From: Prevotellaceae bacterium KH2P17
GTDB lineage: Bacteria > Bacteroidota > Bacteroidia > Bacteroidales > Bacteroidaceae
Assembly: GCA_900199655.1 (NCBI GenBank)
Contig: FZRE01000009.1
Span: forward strand, 78,699 to 142,698
Reading direction: 5' to 3'
DNA: 64,000 nucleotides
Positions 27,032-36,187 of the stretch are shown here, one piece after another. The notes beneath the pieces are model-generated. The model made no database searches. It was given only the letters and a program-made list of their open reading frames with translations, and was not told the origin of the DNA. A program made the translations under genes and the position numbers. The number at the start of each line of letters is the position of its first letter. The first letter of the stretch is position 1.

Positions 27032-27949
27032 TTGCCGTTAAGATTACCCGATAAACTGCCTGCCATTGAGTTGCTGAAGCGCGAAAACATCTTCGTGATG
27101 GACTTCTCGCGAGCCCACAGACAGGACATCCGCCCGCTGAAGATAGTGGTTCTGAACCTCATGCCGCTCAAGCTGACCACGGAGACCGACCTCATCCGCC
27201 TGCTCTCCAACTCGCCTTTGCAGCTGGAGGTCAACTTCCTGAAGATGAAGAGTCACAGTCCCCGGAACACGCCCGTGGAGCACATGATGATGTTCTACAA
27301 GGACTTTGAGGAACTCTCTAAAACCAACTGGGACGGCCTGATTGTGACCGGAGCGCCCGTGGAACTGCTGCCTTTCGAGCAGGTTGACTACTGGGACGAG
27401 CTTACCGCCATCTTCCGCTGGGCACGCACGCACGTTACCAGCACGCTCTACATCTGCTGGGCGGCCCAGGCAGGGCTGTATTGCCACTACGGCATCCCCA
27501 AATATCCGCTGCCGGAGAAGATGTTCGGCATCTTCCACCAGTACCCCCTGCAGCCGGAACTGCCCATCTTCCGCGGCTTCGACGATGTGTTCAGCATGCC
27601 CCAGAGCCGCCACACGGAGGTGCGCCGGGAGGACATAGAGCGCGTGGAGGGGCTGGACATCATCTCGGAGTCGCCCGAGAGCGGCGTTGGAATTGTCATG
27701 GCGCGGGGCGGAAGGGAGTTTTTTATCACCGGACATCTGGAATACGCCCCCGACACTCTTGACAAGGAGTACCGCCGGGACTTAGGAAAACGCGACGACG
27801 TGGGGCTGCCTGTCAATTATTACAAAGACAACAACCCGGCCAACAAGCCGCTGGTAACCTGGCGCTCGCATGCCAACCTGCTGTACAATAACTGGATTAA
27901 CTACTACGTTTATCAAGAAACGCCGTACGATCTGAATAACATTAGGTAG
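27032..27949 (+). CDS. metA: Homoserine O-acyltransferase MetA, probably acetyl-CoA dependent
   Basis: First committed step of methionine synthesis from homoserine. The 305-residue protein has the catalytic Cys142 (YICWAAQAG), Lys163, and His235/Glu237 (FITGHLEYAP). Residue 111 is Glu (TGAPVELL). In characterised MetA enzymes Glu111 favours acetyl-CoA and Gly111 favours succinyl-CoA, so acetylation is inferred. Start is TTG at 27032, chosen because MPLRLPDKLPA is the conserved N-terminus and no ATG or GTG fits. The U32 gene follows after 37 bp. Confidence 0.95.
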   Translation: MPLRLPDKLPAIELLKRENIFVMDFSRAHRQDIRPLKIVVLNLMPLKLTTETDLIRLLSNSPLQLEVNFLKMKSHSPRNTPVEHMMMFYKDFEELSKTNWDGLIVTGAPVELLPFEQVDYWDELTAIFRWARTHVTSTLYICWAAQAGLYCHYGIPKYPLPEKMFGIFHQYPLQPELPIFRGFDDVFSMPQSRHTEVRREDIERVEGLDIISESPESGVGIVMARGGREFFITGHLEYAPDTLDKEYRRDLGKRDDVGLPVNYYKDNNPANKPLVTWRSHANLLYNNWINYYVYQETPYDLNNIR

Positions 27950-27986
27950 CCCGGGCGGCTCATCCTCCGCCATTACACGAACCGTT

Positions 27987-29858
27987 ATGAGAACACTGGA
28001 ACTGCTGGCACCCGCCAAGAACACAGAATGTGGCATTGCTGCCATTGACCACGGAGCCGACGCCGTGTACATAGGCGCCGACCGTTTCGGTGCCCGTGCG
28101 GCGGCGGGCAATACCGCCACAGACATTGCCCGGCTCTGTCGCCATGCCCATCTCTATGGCGCCCGGGTTTATGTAACGGTGAACACCATCATTTACGAAC
28201 ACGAACTGGAAGCCACCCGGCAGCTGATAACGGAGCTGGAAGAGGCCAGCGTAGATGCTCTTCTGGTACAGGACATGGGCATTTTGCGTATGGGAACGAG
28301 GCTGCCGCTGCACGCCTCGACCCAATGTGATACCCGTACGGCGGAGAAAGTGGGCTGGCTGAAGCAGTTGGGCTTTGCCCGCGCCGTGCTGGCCCGCGAG
28401 CTCTCGGCAGCCGAAATCAGGCAGATACACGCCTCGGTGCCCGACATGGAGCTGGAAGTCTTTGTGCACGGCGCCCTCTGCGTGAGCTATTCGGGCGTGT
28501 GCTATGCCTCGCAGTACTGCTTTAACCGTTCGGCCAACAGGGGCGAGTGCGCCCAGTTCTGCCGCATGAAGTTCGACTTGCTCGATGCCGACGGCCGTGA
28601 GATAGAGCACCAACGGCATCTGCTCTCGCTCAAAGACATGTGTCAGATAGACAATCTCGAGGCCTTGGCCGACGCCGGAGCCTGCTCTTTCAAGATTGAG
28701 GGGCGGCTGAAAGACGTGGCATACGTGAAGAACGTGGTAGCTGCCTACAGCCGGCAACTGGACCGGCTCATCCGGAAACGGCCCGGAGAGTATTGCCGGG
28801 CGTCGCGCGGAGAGATGCAGTATGCCTTTACACCCAACCTGCACAAGACCTTTAACCGCGGCTTCACCACTTATTTTCTGAACGGTCGGCAGCCCGACAT
28901 CGCCAGTTTCGACACGCCCAAGGCCCTGGGCGAGTTCGTTGGCCGTGTGAAGGAGCTGCGCGGCAACAGCTTCAACGTGGCCGGAACGGCGGCCTTTGCC
29001 AATGGCGACGGCCTCTGCTTCATCAACGCCGGGCATGAACTTGAGGGCTTCCGGGTGAACCGGGCAGAGGGCAACCGCCTGTTTCCGCTCAAGATGCCGG
29101 AGCATCTGCGGCCCGGAATGGCCCTGTATCGCAACAACGACGTGGCCTTTGAGAAGATTCTCGCCGGGCCTACGGCAGAACGCAAGCTGGCTCTCGACAT
29201 GACATTTGCTGCCACGGAGGGCGGCTTCCGGCTGCAGGCAGCTACGGCCGGCGGGGCCTCCACGGCCGTTGCCACCGTAGAATTTGAGCATCAGGAGGCC
29301 CGGAAACCGCAGCGTGACAACATCGTGCGCCAGCTCACCAAGCTGGGCAACACGCCCTACACGTGCCGGAACGTACGGATAGAAGGCGGGGCAGAGGGCT
29401 GTTTCGTGCCCTCCAGCATGCTGGCCGACCTGCGGCGGAGTGTGGTGGAGCAACTTCTGGCGGCGGCCGAAACCGTTGCGCGCAGCGAGAAACCTGCTGC
29501 TCCGCAGGCCGTGGTGCCGCAAAAGGAGCAGCTGATATGGCAGCCCGAGTACAAGACCTATCCCTATCTGTACAACATCTCCAACCATCTGGCCCGTGAG
29601 TTCTACGAGAGCAGGGGAATGGAAAACGTGGCCGAGGCCTTTGAGGTGGATGCCCGCCACGCGCGGCCCGTCATCATGCAGTGCCGCCATTGCATCCGTT
29701 ATTCGTTGGGCTACTGTGTTCAGAAAGGCGGAAAGAAGCCTACCTGGAAAGAGCCTCTTTACCTGCGGCTGGGCGACGGGCGCAGGTTCATGCTGGAATT
29801 CAGGTGCAACGAGTGCCAGATGAATGTGCTGGCCGACGCCTCACCGCATGCGAAGTGA
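27987..29858 (+). CDS. U32-family peptidase/tRNA hydroxylation-type protein with C-terminal extension
   Basis: A 623-residue protein. The N-terminal TIM-barrel-like U32 domain begins ELLAPAKNTECGIAAIDHGADAVYIG and contains the signature FVHGALCVSYSGVCYASQY, plus the Cys cluster NRGECAQFCRMKFDLL, which may bind an Fe-S cluster. In E. coli, U32 proteins include TrhP, which makes 5-hydroxyuridine in tRNA. The C-terminal part (about 380-620) is a DUF3656-like region ending in another Cys pair (CRHCIRYSLGYC, CNECQMN). Protease activity is doubtful; RNA modification is my inference. Confidence 0.88.
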   Translation: MRTLELLAPAKNTECGIAAIDHGADAVYIGADRFGARAAAGNTATDIARLCRHAHLYGARVYVTVNTIIYEHELEATRQLITELEEASVDALLVQDMGILRMGTRLPLHASTQCDTRTAEKVGWLKQLGFARAVLARELSAAEIRQIHASVPDMELEVFVHGALCVSYSGVCYASQYCFNRSANRGECAQFCRMKFDLLDADGREIEHQRHLLSLKDMCQIDNLEALADAGACSFKIEGRLKDVAYVKNVVAAYSRQLDRLIRKRPGEYCRASRGEMQYAFTPNLHKTFNRGFTTYFLNGRQPDIASFDTPKALGEFVGRVKELRGNSFNVAGTAAFANGDGLCFINAGHELEGFRVNRAEGNRLFPLKMPEHLRPGMALYRNNDVAFEKILAGPTAERKLALDMTFAATEGGFRLQAATAGGASTAVATVEFEHQEARKPQRDNIVRQLTKLGNTPYTCRNVRIEGGAEGCFVPSSMLADLRRSVVEQLLAAAETVARSEKPAAPQAVVPQKEQLIWQPEYKTYPYLYNISNHLAREFYESRGMENVAEAFEVDARHARPVIMQCRHCIRYSLGYCVQKGGKKPTWKEPLYLRLGDGRRFMLEFRCNECQMNVLADASPHAK

Positions 29859-29909
29859 CGGCCGGAGGCTTGCAGCGTCGAAGTTTTACCTTATTATATA
29901 TAACCTGGA

Positions 29910-30914
29910 ATGAGCAACTTGAAGCATTACGTTTACATCATGGCGTGCGTGGTCTTATCCCTCCCGGGCCTTAGCTCCTGCTATCACCAGCAGCCAAAGA
30001 CCTCCGATGCCTACGTGCAATACAGCGAGCGGCAGCGCGACTCGCTGTCGTTCTCATCGACGCATCACTATACCAACAACTTCAACTTCATTGTCAAGGC
30101 CGATTCGCTCGTGCTTTTCCAACAGCAGCCGGAGGAAGTCGTGAGCCACATGGAGACCGACTCGCTGAGCGTGAAGCATCATGACCGCCTCGTGGTAGCC
30201 GACATCCGCATCCTGCCCAACGACTCCATAGACTCCGTGTGGGTGCAGGTGGCCCGCGACCAGGAAACCTTCGGGTGGATACATGAGTCGAAACTGATAC
30301 CCAACGTGGTGCCCGACGACCCCATCTCGCAGTTCATCTCCACCTTTTCTGACGTGCATCTGCTCATCTTCCTCATTGTGATTTGCTTCATAGGCTCCTG
30401 CTATCTGATGCGCCGGTTGCTGAAGAAGAAAGCCTACATCGTCCATTTGCGCGACGTGGACTCCTTCTATCCCACGCTCTTGGCACTGCTGGTGGCGGCT
30501 TCGGCCACGCTTTATGCCAGCATCCAGCTGTTCGCCCCCGAGATGTGGAGGCACTTCTACTTCCATCCCACGCTCAATCCGTTCTCCGTTCCGCTGATAT
30601 TGGGCATCTTCCTGGCATCCGTATGGGCCATGCTGATAGTGGGACTGGCAGCTGTAGACGACATCCGCCACCTGCTGCCAGTGGGCGAAGCCGTGACTTA
30701 TCTGCTTGGACTGGCTGCCGTGTGTGCCGTCAACTACATTGTGTTCAGCATCACCACCCTCTACTATGTGGGCTATGCGCTGCTGGCACTCTATGCCTAT
30801 TACGCCGTGCGGTTGTACCTGCGCCACAGCCACACGGTCTACGTGTGCGGCAACTGCGGTGCACTAATGCACCGAAAGGGCCGTTGTCCGCACTGCGGAG
30901 CACTAAATTCCTAA
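29910..30914 (+). CDS. Membrane lipoprotein with SH3-like domain and C-terminal zinc ribbon
   Basis: A 334-residue protein of unknown function. The N-terminal signal ends LPGLSSC (Cys24). The extracytoplasmic part (25-150) has an SH3-like look (VKADSLVLFQQQ ... FGWIHESKLIP). Then come about five hydrophobic helices (150-300), and the C-terminus is a zinc ribbon (CGNCGALMHRKGRCPHCG). An odd number of helices puts the ribbon in the cytoplasm, consistent with metal-binding. It follows the U32 gene by about 50 bp but no clear promoter is visible. Confidence 0.75.
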   Translation: MSNLKHYVYIMACVVLSLPGLSSCYHQQPKTSDAYVQYSERQRDSLSFSSTHHYTNNFNFIVKADSLVLFQQQPEEVVSHMETDSLSVKHHDRLVVADIRILPNDSIDSVWVQVARDQETFGWIHESKLIPNVVPDDPISQFISTFSDVHLLIFLIVICFIGSCYLMRRLLKKKAYIVHLRDVDSFYPTLLALLVAASATLYASIQLFAPEMWRHFYFHPTLNPFSVPLILGIFLASVWAMLIVGLAAVDDIRHLLPVGEAVTYLLGLAAVCAVNYIVFSITTLYYVGYALLALYAYYAVRLYLRHSHTVYVCGNCGALMHRKGRCPHCGALNS

Positions 30915-30924
30915 CAAATAAGGA

Positions 30925-30955
30925 TTGCTGTTTTGTTAAAGAATGTGTAACTTTG
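30925..30955 (+). promoter_or_regulatory. TonB-dependent receptor promoter
   Basis: TTG 30925-30927, 20 bp, TAACTTTG 30948-30955, 21 bp upstream of ATG 30977. The position fixes the receptor start, because the longer in-frame extension would begin far upstream inside the previous gene. Confidence 0.78.
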
Positions 30956-30976
30956 CACGCATTAAGTTACCTTCTT

Positions 30977-33397
30977 ATGAATAAAAAACTATTGATGGCA
31001 GCAGCCGTAGGCGCTGTTATGTCCTCCTCCATGCAGGCTGTAACCATACCGGGACGCCCGATTTACAGCTTAGCCGATTCTTCCCGAGTATTTGATTTGG
31101 ATGAAGTTCTTGTGGTATCGCAGCCCAAAGAGCAGTTCCGCCTGCGCCAGCAGCCGTTGAGCAGCAACATGTTTTCGGTCCGCGAGATGCAGTCGCTCAA
31201 CGTGCGCGACCTGCGCGAGCTCTCTGCCTACGTGCCTTCGCTCGCCATGCCCAACTACGGTTCGCGCTACACTTCGTCCATCTACGTAAGGGGAATAGGC
31301 TCCCGCGTAAACAGTCCGGCCGTGGGCATCTACGTTGACGGCATGCCCCTGCTGAGCAAGAGCGCGTATAACTTCCACTCGTATGCCTTGGAGCGTGTCG
31401 ACATCATGCGCGGTCCGCAGGGCACCCTCTATGGTCAGAACACCGAGGGAGGCATCGTGAGGATGTATTCCCGTAACCCGATGAACTACCAGGGCACTGA
31501 TGTGAACCTGGGATTAGGCTCCCGCTGGTACCGCAACGTTGAGCTTACACATTATAATAAGGTAAGCGACAGGTTCGCATTCTCCATTGGCGGCTTCTAT
31601 AATGGGCAGAACGGCTTCTTCCGCAACGCCACTACGGGCGAGCGGGCCGACAGGTACAACGAGGGCGGAGGCAAGCTGCGGCTCGTCTTCCAGCCAACTT
31701 CGCGCGTCGGGATAAACTACATTGCCGATTATCAGTATGTGCGCCAGAACGGCTTCCCCTATGGAGTGCTCGACGCGGAGACCGGCCGCACGGCCTCTCC
31801 TGCTACCAACCGGCAGAGCAACTACAGGCGCAACATCTTCAATACGGCGCTCGACTTCAACTACAAGGGCAACGGTTTCGACTTCAACTCCACCACCAGC
31901 TACCAGTATCTGAAGGATTACATGATGATGGATATCGACTATCTGCCTGCCGACTTCATGCACATGGAGGAGCGGCAGCACCAAAACGCCGTTACCGAAG
32001 AGCTCGTGCTGAAGGGCAACCGCAAAGGAATATGGCACTGGACCACAGGTGCGTTCGGCTCCTATCAGTGGCAGAAGACCGTGGCTCCCGTCCACTTTGA
32101 CGGCGAGATGGATGCTTTCCTGGGCAGCACGATACGCAACGCCATGTACAACGCTATGGTGCGCTCCATGGCCGGACGCTTTACGGCGCAGGGAATGACG
32201 ATGGAGCAGGCCATGGCCATGGCGCAGCAAATGATAGAGAGCAGGGGAGGAGTGAGCATGGACGTGGACCTGGCCTCGGTTCCGGGCCTGTTCCATACGC
32301 CGCAACTCAACCTCGGCGTGTTCCATGAGTCCAGCTTCGACCTCACCGACAGGCTTACCGCCACGCTCGGACTGCGCTATGACTACAGCCGGGTGAAGCT
32401 GTCATACGAAACGAGTGCCAAGATGACGTCCACTGCCAATGTGATGGGAACCGAGGCAACCGTAGTTCTCACCTCGCTGCTGCAGGACGAGATGCACAAC
32501 AGCTACAACCAGCTGCTGCCCAAACTGGGCCTGAGCTACAGGATAGATGACAGCGGAAGCAACGTTTACACTACGGTGAGCAAGGGCTACAGGGCCGGAG
32601 GGTTCAACTTCCAGATGTTCTCCGACATCCTGCAGACCGAACTCAACAGGAACAGTTCACAGCGGGGCGACTACGACATTCCGCATACGGAGCAGGATTA
32701 CGACAACATCCGCCACACCATATCCTACGACCCCGAGACCAGCTGGAACTATGAAGCCGGCACGCACCTCAACCTCTTCGACAACAGCGTGCAGCTTGAC
32801 CTGGCTGCCTACTACATGCAGGTGCACAACCAACAGCTCTCCGTCATGGCCGGCAACTACGGGTTCGGCCGCATGATGGTGAATGCAGGCAGGGCACGGA
32901 GCTGCGGCATCGAGGCTTCGCTGCGCGGACAGGCCTTTGACGACCATCTGAGCTGGAGCGCGTGCTACGGCTTCACCCACGCCGTATTCAAGGACTATAC
33001 CGACAGCCTGTCGGAGCAAGGCGCGCTGAAGGAGGTGAGCTACGAGGACAACAAGATACCCTTTGTGCCGCAGCACACGTTTGCAGCCTCGGCCGACTAC
33101 CGCATCGACATTGCCGAAAGCGGGCTGCGGGCAGTCACCATAGGTGCCAACGTGAGCGGAAGGGGCAAGATTTACTGGGACGAAGCCAACACCTACTGCC
33201 AGAAGTTCTATGCCGTGGCGGGCGCACATGCCGATGCCGACTTCGGTGCCGTGGTGCTTAGCCTGTGGGGCCGCAATCTTACCAACACGCGTTACAATAC
33301 CTTTGCCGTAAACAGCGCTGCAACCGGGCGGAGCTATGAGTTTGCCCAGCGGGGCAATCCGGTGCAGTTCGGCGTCGATGTACGGATGCACTTTTAA
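30977..33397 (+). CDS. TonB-dependent outer-membrane receptor
   Basis: An 806-residue outer-membrane receptor for TonB-energised import. Signal peptide MNKKLLMAAAVGAVMSSSMQ is followed by a TonB-box-like region near FDLDEVLVV, a plug domain (SIYVRGIGSRVNSPAVGIYVD, then VDIMRGPQGTLYGQNTEGG), a 22-strand-type barrel and a terminal Phe (VDVRMHF). There is no SusD gene beside it and no N-terminal carboxypeptidase-like domain, so it is not a SusC pair. A siderophore, heme or cofactor ligand is more likely than a glycan. Confidence 0.92.
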   Translation: MNKKLLMAAAVGAVMSSSMQAVTIPGRPIYSLADSSRVFDLDEVLVVSQPKEQFRLRQQPLSSNMFSVREMQSLNVRDLRELSAYVPSLAMPNYGSRYTSSIYVRGIGSRVNSPAVGIYVDGMPLLSKSAYNFHSYALERVDIMRGPQGTLYGQNTEGGIVRMYSRNPMNYQGTDVNLGLGSRWYRNVELTHYNKVSDRFAFSIGGFYNGQNGFFRNATTGERADRYNEGGGKLRLVFQPTSRVGINYIADYQYVRQNGFPYGVLDAETGRTASPATNRQSNYRRNIFNTALDFNYKGNGFDFNSTTSYQYLKDYMMMDIDYLPADFMHMEERQHQNAVTEELVLKGNRKGIWHWTTGAFGSYQWQKTVAPVHFDGEMDAFLGSTIRNAMYNAMVRSMAGRFTAQGMTMEQAMAMAQQMIESRGGVSMDVDLASVPGLFHTPQLNLGVFHESSFDLTDRLTATLGLRYDYSRVKLSYETSAKMTSTANVMGTEATVVLTSLLQDEMHNSYNQLLPKLGLSYRIDDSGSNVYTTVSKGYRAGGFNFQMFSDILQTELNRNSSQRGDYDIPHTEQDYDNIRHTISYDPETSWNYEAGTHLNLFDNSVQLDLAAYYMQVHNQQLSVMAGNYGFGRMMVNAGRARSCGIEASLRGQAFDDHLSWSACYGFTHAVFKDYTDSLSEQGALKEVSYEDNKIPFVPQHTFAASADYRIDIAESGLRAVTIGANVSGRGKIYWDEANTYCQKFYAVAGAHADADFGAVVLSLWGRNLTNTRYNTFAVNSAATGRSYEFAQRGNPVQFGVDVRMHF

Positions 33398-33429
33398 CCA
33401 CAACTGTTAGAAAACTGTTAGAAGAAGCT

Positions 33430-33491
33430 GTGCCGAAGACGGACGGCCTGCCGCAGACAGCGACAGGCAAGGTGTCCGCCTTCGGCACTTT
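33430..33491 (+). terminator. Intrinsic terminator after the TonB receptor
   Basis: GTGCCGAAGACGGAC pairs with GTGTCCGCCTTCGGCAC (33430-33488, short inner helix between), followed by TTTT. Confidence 0.75.
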
Positions 33492-33533
33492 TCGTGATGT
33501 TGGGGCATGAGAAAAGCCTGCCTATATTTCTTT

Positions 33534-33640
33534 ACAAATACCCTCTCAGGTTTCGCGTATTTGCCGGCAACCGTCCGTTTGGTCGCAAATACACGCGTTT
33601 TGGGCCGTTTTCGTAATTCGTTGAGTATCAGTGTTTTATC
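33534..33640 (+). repeat. Hairpin-containing intergenic element, copy 2
   Basis: Aligns with 2401-2515 (shared GTTTCGCGTATT, GCAAATAC, CGTAATTCGTTG/TTTCGCTGGTT and GTATCAG/TATCAGC segments). Its own stem is CGCGTATTTGC with GCAAATACACGCG, with a small bulge. It precedes the 22-bp array at 33661, as copy 1 precedes the array at 2533. Confidence 0.6.
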
Positions 33641-33660
33641 TTTATAGCATACTTCCTGGC

Positions 33661-33836
33661 CGTAGTGAGATGGTCTCACTATCGTAGTGAGATGGCCTCA
33701 CTATCGTAGTGAGATGGCCTCACTATCGTAGTGAGATGGCCTCACTACTGTAAGGAGATGGCCTCACTATCGTAAGGAGATGGCCTCCTTACGCTAAAGA
33801 GCATAGCTCCGAGGGGCTTAAAGCATAGCTTTTGCG
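33661..33836. repeat. 22-bp-period array, 8 units (GTGAGATGGCCTCAC then GCATAGCT type)
   Basis: Six units of 22 bp begin at 33661, 33683, 33705, 33727, 33749 and 33771 with consensus CGTAGTGAGATGGCCTCACT. Two more in-phase units then carry GCATAGCT (33801 and 33823, 22 bp apart). Each of the first six is a palindrome around ATGGC. In unit 6 both arms change together (GTAAGGAG with CTCCTTAC). The array lies in the 779-bp gap; 33837-34135 shows no further feature. Confidence 0.88.
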
Positions 33837-34135
33837 ACTTTGAAGGCCACATTCAGCACTTACGGAGGTGGCAAACGGGCCCGAAAGCGACTGCAAACGA
33901 GGGTTCCGTTTGCTGGTTCGAGCAGAATGATTGCACGTTTTTTCGGCATGTTTTCTTTACAAACAAAGATGCTCCGCGTGGTTTCCGCCGCCTCGCCAGG
34001 CAGCGGTCGTGGCGCGTGCACTGCGCCCGCTGACGGGTCGGACTGCCGGAGAAGACGCTCACGGACGGTAAACCTTTTTTGTTGATTAATATTAAATCTT
34101 TTATTCTATATAGGTGTTATCTGATATATTTTTCT

Positions 34136-34143
34136 TATTTTTG
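34136..34143 (+). promoter_or_regulatory. -7 box before the tubulin/actin-like locus
   Basis: TATTTTTG at 34136-34143, 33 bp upstream of ATG 34177, in a markedly AT-rich stretch (34080-34150). No TTG is found at the expected distance, so regulation by an activator is possible. Confidence 0.55.
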
Positions 34144-34176
34144 CAACTAAATTACTTGTAATAACGTCTTGAGGAC

Positions 34177-35658
34177 ATGAGAAAGGGAATGAGAACCGTT
34201 TTCTGTGCGTCGTTGTGCGTGCTTATGCTGGCTACGGCAAGCTGCGGGAACGGCCAGAAAAAAGAATTCAACAGACTGCTGACGGAGCTGGCGGCCGACG
34301 ATGCAACTATCGACAGCGACGACTGGAGCAAGATAGCCGGATTCCTGGACAGCAACAAGGCCCGCCTGAAGGAGTTCTACGACGGCGACCGCATCAACGT
34401 GGACGCCGTGAAGGAGTACATCGAAGACTTCTTCGAAGGTCGCCGCCCGGCCAGGGAAATCAAGTTCGTGGGCATCGGCGGCAAGCCCCTGAAGGTGAAG
34501 TTCTATCTGGAACGGTCGGGCTCCATGACGGCATACGACTCGCCCGCAGGCGACGGCAGCTTCAAGGCGGCCATCGTGCAGATGCTGAACAACCTGCCCG
34601 ACAACGACAACCGCATCTATGTGGTGAACAGCAACGTGAACGCTTACCCGCAAGGGTTCCGCAAGTTCCTGAGCGACCCTAACATCTTTGAGGCTACGAA
34701 GGGCATTGGCGACCCATCGTACACCGACTTCGGCGCCATCTTCGACAACATTCTGAACAAGACGGGCGACGATGAAATCAGCATACTCGTAACCGACATG
34801 ATTTACTCCACGCGCAACATGGCCGGCGTAAACCCGCAGAAGGTGTTTGCCGAGGCGCAGGGAATGACGAATGCGGTGTTCAAGAGCGAGGTGAGGAACA
34901 AGAGCATGCTCATCATCAAGATGAACGGCTCTTTCAACGGGCCCTATTATGCCTACAACAACAGCGTGAGGCAGTACAACGGCAGGCGCCCGTACTACAT
35001 CGTGGTGGTGGGTAGCAACGACAACATAGCCCGCCTGACGACCGACAAGAGCTACATTCCCTTCGCCCGTTTTGCCGACCTCAGAGGCTACGAGGACATG
35101 TATCTCTTCGAGACCGACGACGTTTACGAGCCTTACTATTCCATCCTGCTCAACAATCCCGACATCCGCGGCCGGTTCCAACCCGAACGGGGACAAAGCA
35201 CGCAGATAACCGATATAGACAACGTAGAGGTTGACCGCAACTCGGGCGACATACGTCTGGCGCTGGCGGTGAACCTCGACGGCATGCTCATAGACGAGGA
35301 TTACCTGACCGATGCGGCCAACTACGAGGTAGAATCGGACGATAAAATCACCATCAGGGAGATACGCAAGATATCAGACAAGGACGTTACGCCCGCCGAA
35401 AAGAAGTATTTGGACAAGGCCACCCACATCTTCATTCTGGAAATGAAGGAGATGAAGAACGACCAGGAGGTGCGCATCAAACTGATGAACCGCCTGCCCG
35501 CGTGGGTTGAGGCTTCCTCGAACGACGATGATACCAGCGTAGACGCCCGCACAACCTTCGGCCTCAAGTATCTGCTTCAGGGCATATACAACAGCTACCG
35601 CAAGAACTCGGAGGGCGAGCCTTACTATTTCGAATTGAAAATGAAGTTTAAAGATTGA
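34177..35658 (+). CDS. VWA-like lipoprotein, first gene of tubulin/actin-like locus
   Basis: A 493-residue protein. Lipoprotein signal ends LATASC (Cys23). After a helical stretch (27-90) a strand reads KVKFYLERSGSM, where E112-x-S114-x-S116 occupies the place of the VWA metal-site DxSxS motif. Later ISILVTDMIYS supplies a second candidate ligand Asp. The central part is alpha/beta like a Rossmann VWA fold; the last 150 residues look like a beta-rich domain (VEVDRNSGDIRLALAVNLDG). Glu for Asp at the first position could alter metal binding. No named family. It starts a run of same-strand genes. Confidence 0.72.
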   Translation: MRKGMRTVFCASLCVLMLATASCGNGQKKEFNRLLTELAADDATIDSDDWSKIAGFLDSNKARLKEFYDGDRINVDAVKEYIEDFFEGRRPAREIKFVGIGGKPLKVKFYLERSGSMTAYDSPAGDGSFKAAIVQMLNNLPDNDNRIYVVNSNVNAYPQGFRKFLSDPNIFEATKGIGDPSYTDFGAIFDNILNKTGDDEISILVTDMIYSTRNMAGVNPQKVFAEAQGMTNAVFKSEVRNKSMLIIKMNGSFNGPYYAYNNSVRQYNGRRPYYIVVVGSNDNIARLTTDKSYIPFARFADLRGYEDMYLFETDDVYEPYYSILLNNPDIRGRFQPERGQSTQITDIDNVEVDRNSGDIRLALAVNLDGMLIDEDYLTDAANYEVESDDKITIREIRKISDKDVTPAEKKYLDKATHIFILEMKEMKNDQEVRIKLMNRLPAWVEASSNDDDTSVDARTTFGLKYLLQGIYNSYRKNSEGEPYYFELKMKFKD

Positions 35659-35670
35659 CAGAATAAGGAA

Positions 35671-36114
35671 ATGAAAAATTCAGTATTACTGATAGCCGGC
35701 CTGGTCATTACAGTGCTGTTTGTGGTTTTTGCAAGCCCTCTGTTCGAGGCGCTGTACTATGAGCGCGAGTTCTCCAACGAGATGTACAACCAGAACCTGT
35801 ACCTCATGGTGGCGCTGGTAACGGCTGCCGTGGCCTGGGCTACGGCCGGGCTGTTCTACTATGCCATCAACTCTGTCAGCTTCAGCCGCTGGTATCACTG
35901 GCTCATCGTGCTGCTGGCAGGGGCTGTGGTTACACCCGTTATCAACTACATCTATCCGGACAAAATCTTCTCTGCCGACGGTCTCGACTTCAGCGCACAG
36001 CTTGTGAGCTTCTGCGTGATGGACATGCTGGTGGAAGTAGTGCTCTTCGTGGTGGCCTCGTTCTCCATTCGCTGGTGGTCGTCCAACTGCCGCCACACGC
36101 CAATACCCGAATAA
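35671..36114 (+). CDS. Four-helix membrane protein, 147 aa
   Basis: Not recognised. Four clear membrane helices: VLLIAGLVITVLFVVFA, LYLMVALVTAAVAWATAGLFY, WLIVLLAGAVVTPVINYIY and MLVEVVLFVVASFSIRWW, with short charged loops. It lies 12 bp after the VWA-like lipoprotein and 73 bp before the tubulin-like gene. It may anchor the cytoplasmic parts of the locus to the inner membrane; this is inference from position only. Confidence 0.72.
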   Translation: MKNSVLLIAGLVITVLFVVFASPLFEALYYEREFSNEMYNQNLYLMVALVTAAVAWATAGLFYYAINSVSFSRWYHWLIVLLAGAVVTPVINYIYPDKIFSADGLDFSAQLVSFCVMDMLVEVVLFVVASFSIRWWSSNCRHTPIPE

Positions 36115-36187
36115 GTGGGCCGGGCCAAACGGCATGCACCGCGAGGGGAGCATGCCATCAGTTAGTCAAATAAAATAAAAACATAAC

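Noticed and set aside
27960..29690. 576-codon open frame opposite the U32 gene
   Set aside because: Shadow of the U32 protein, which shows clear family motifs on the plus strand.
30383..30976. In-frame N-terminal extension of the TonB receptor
   Set aside because: The extension overlaps the zinc-ribbon gene, contains no signal peptide, and the promoter at 30925-30955 plus signal peptide at 30977 fix the start.
33661..33836. CRISPR array
   Set aside because: Units are contiguous 22-bp palindromes with no variable spacers and no cas genes nearby.
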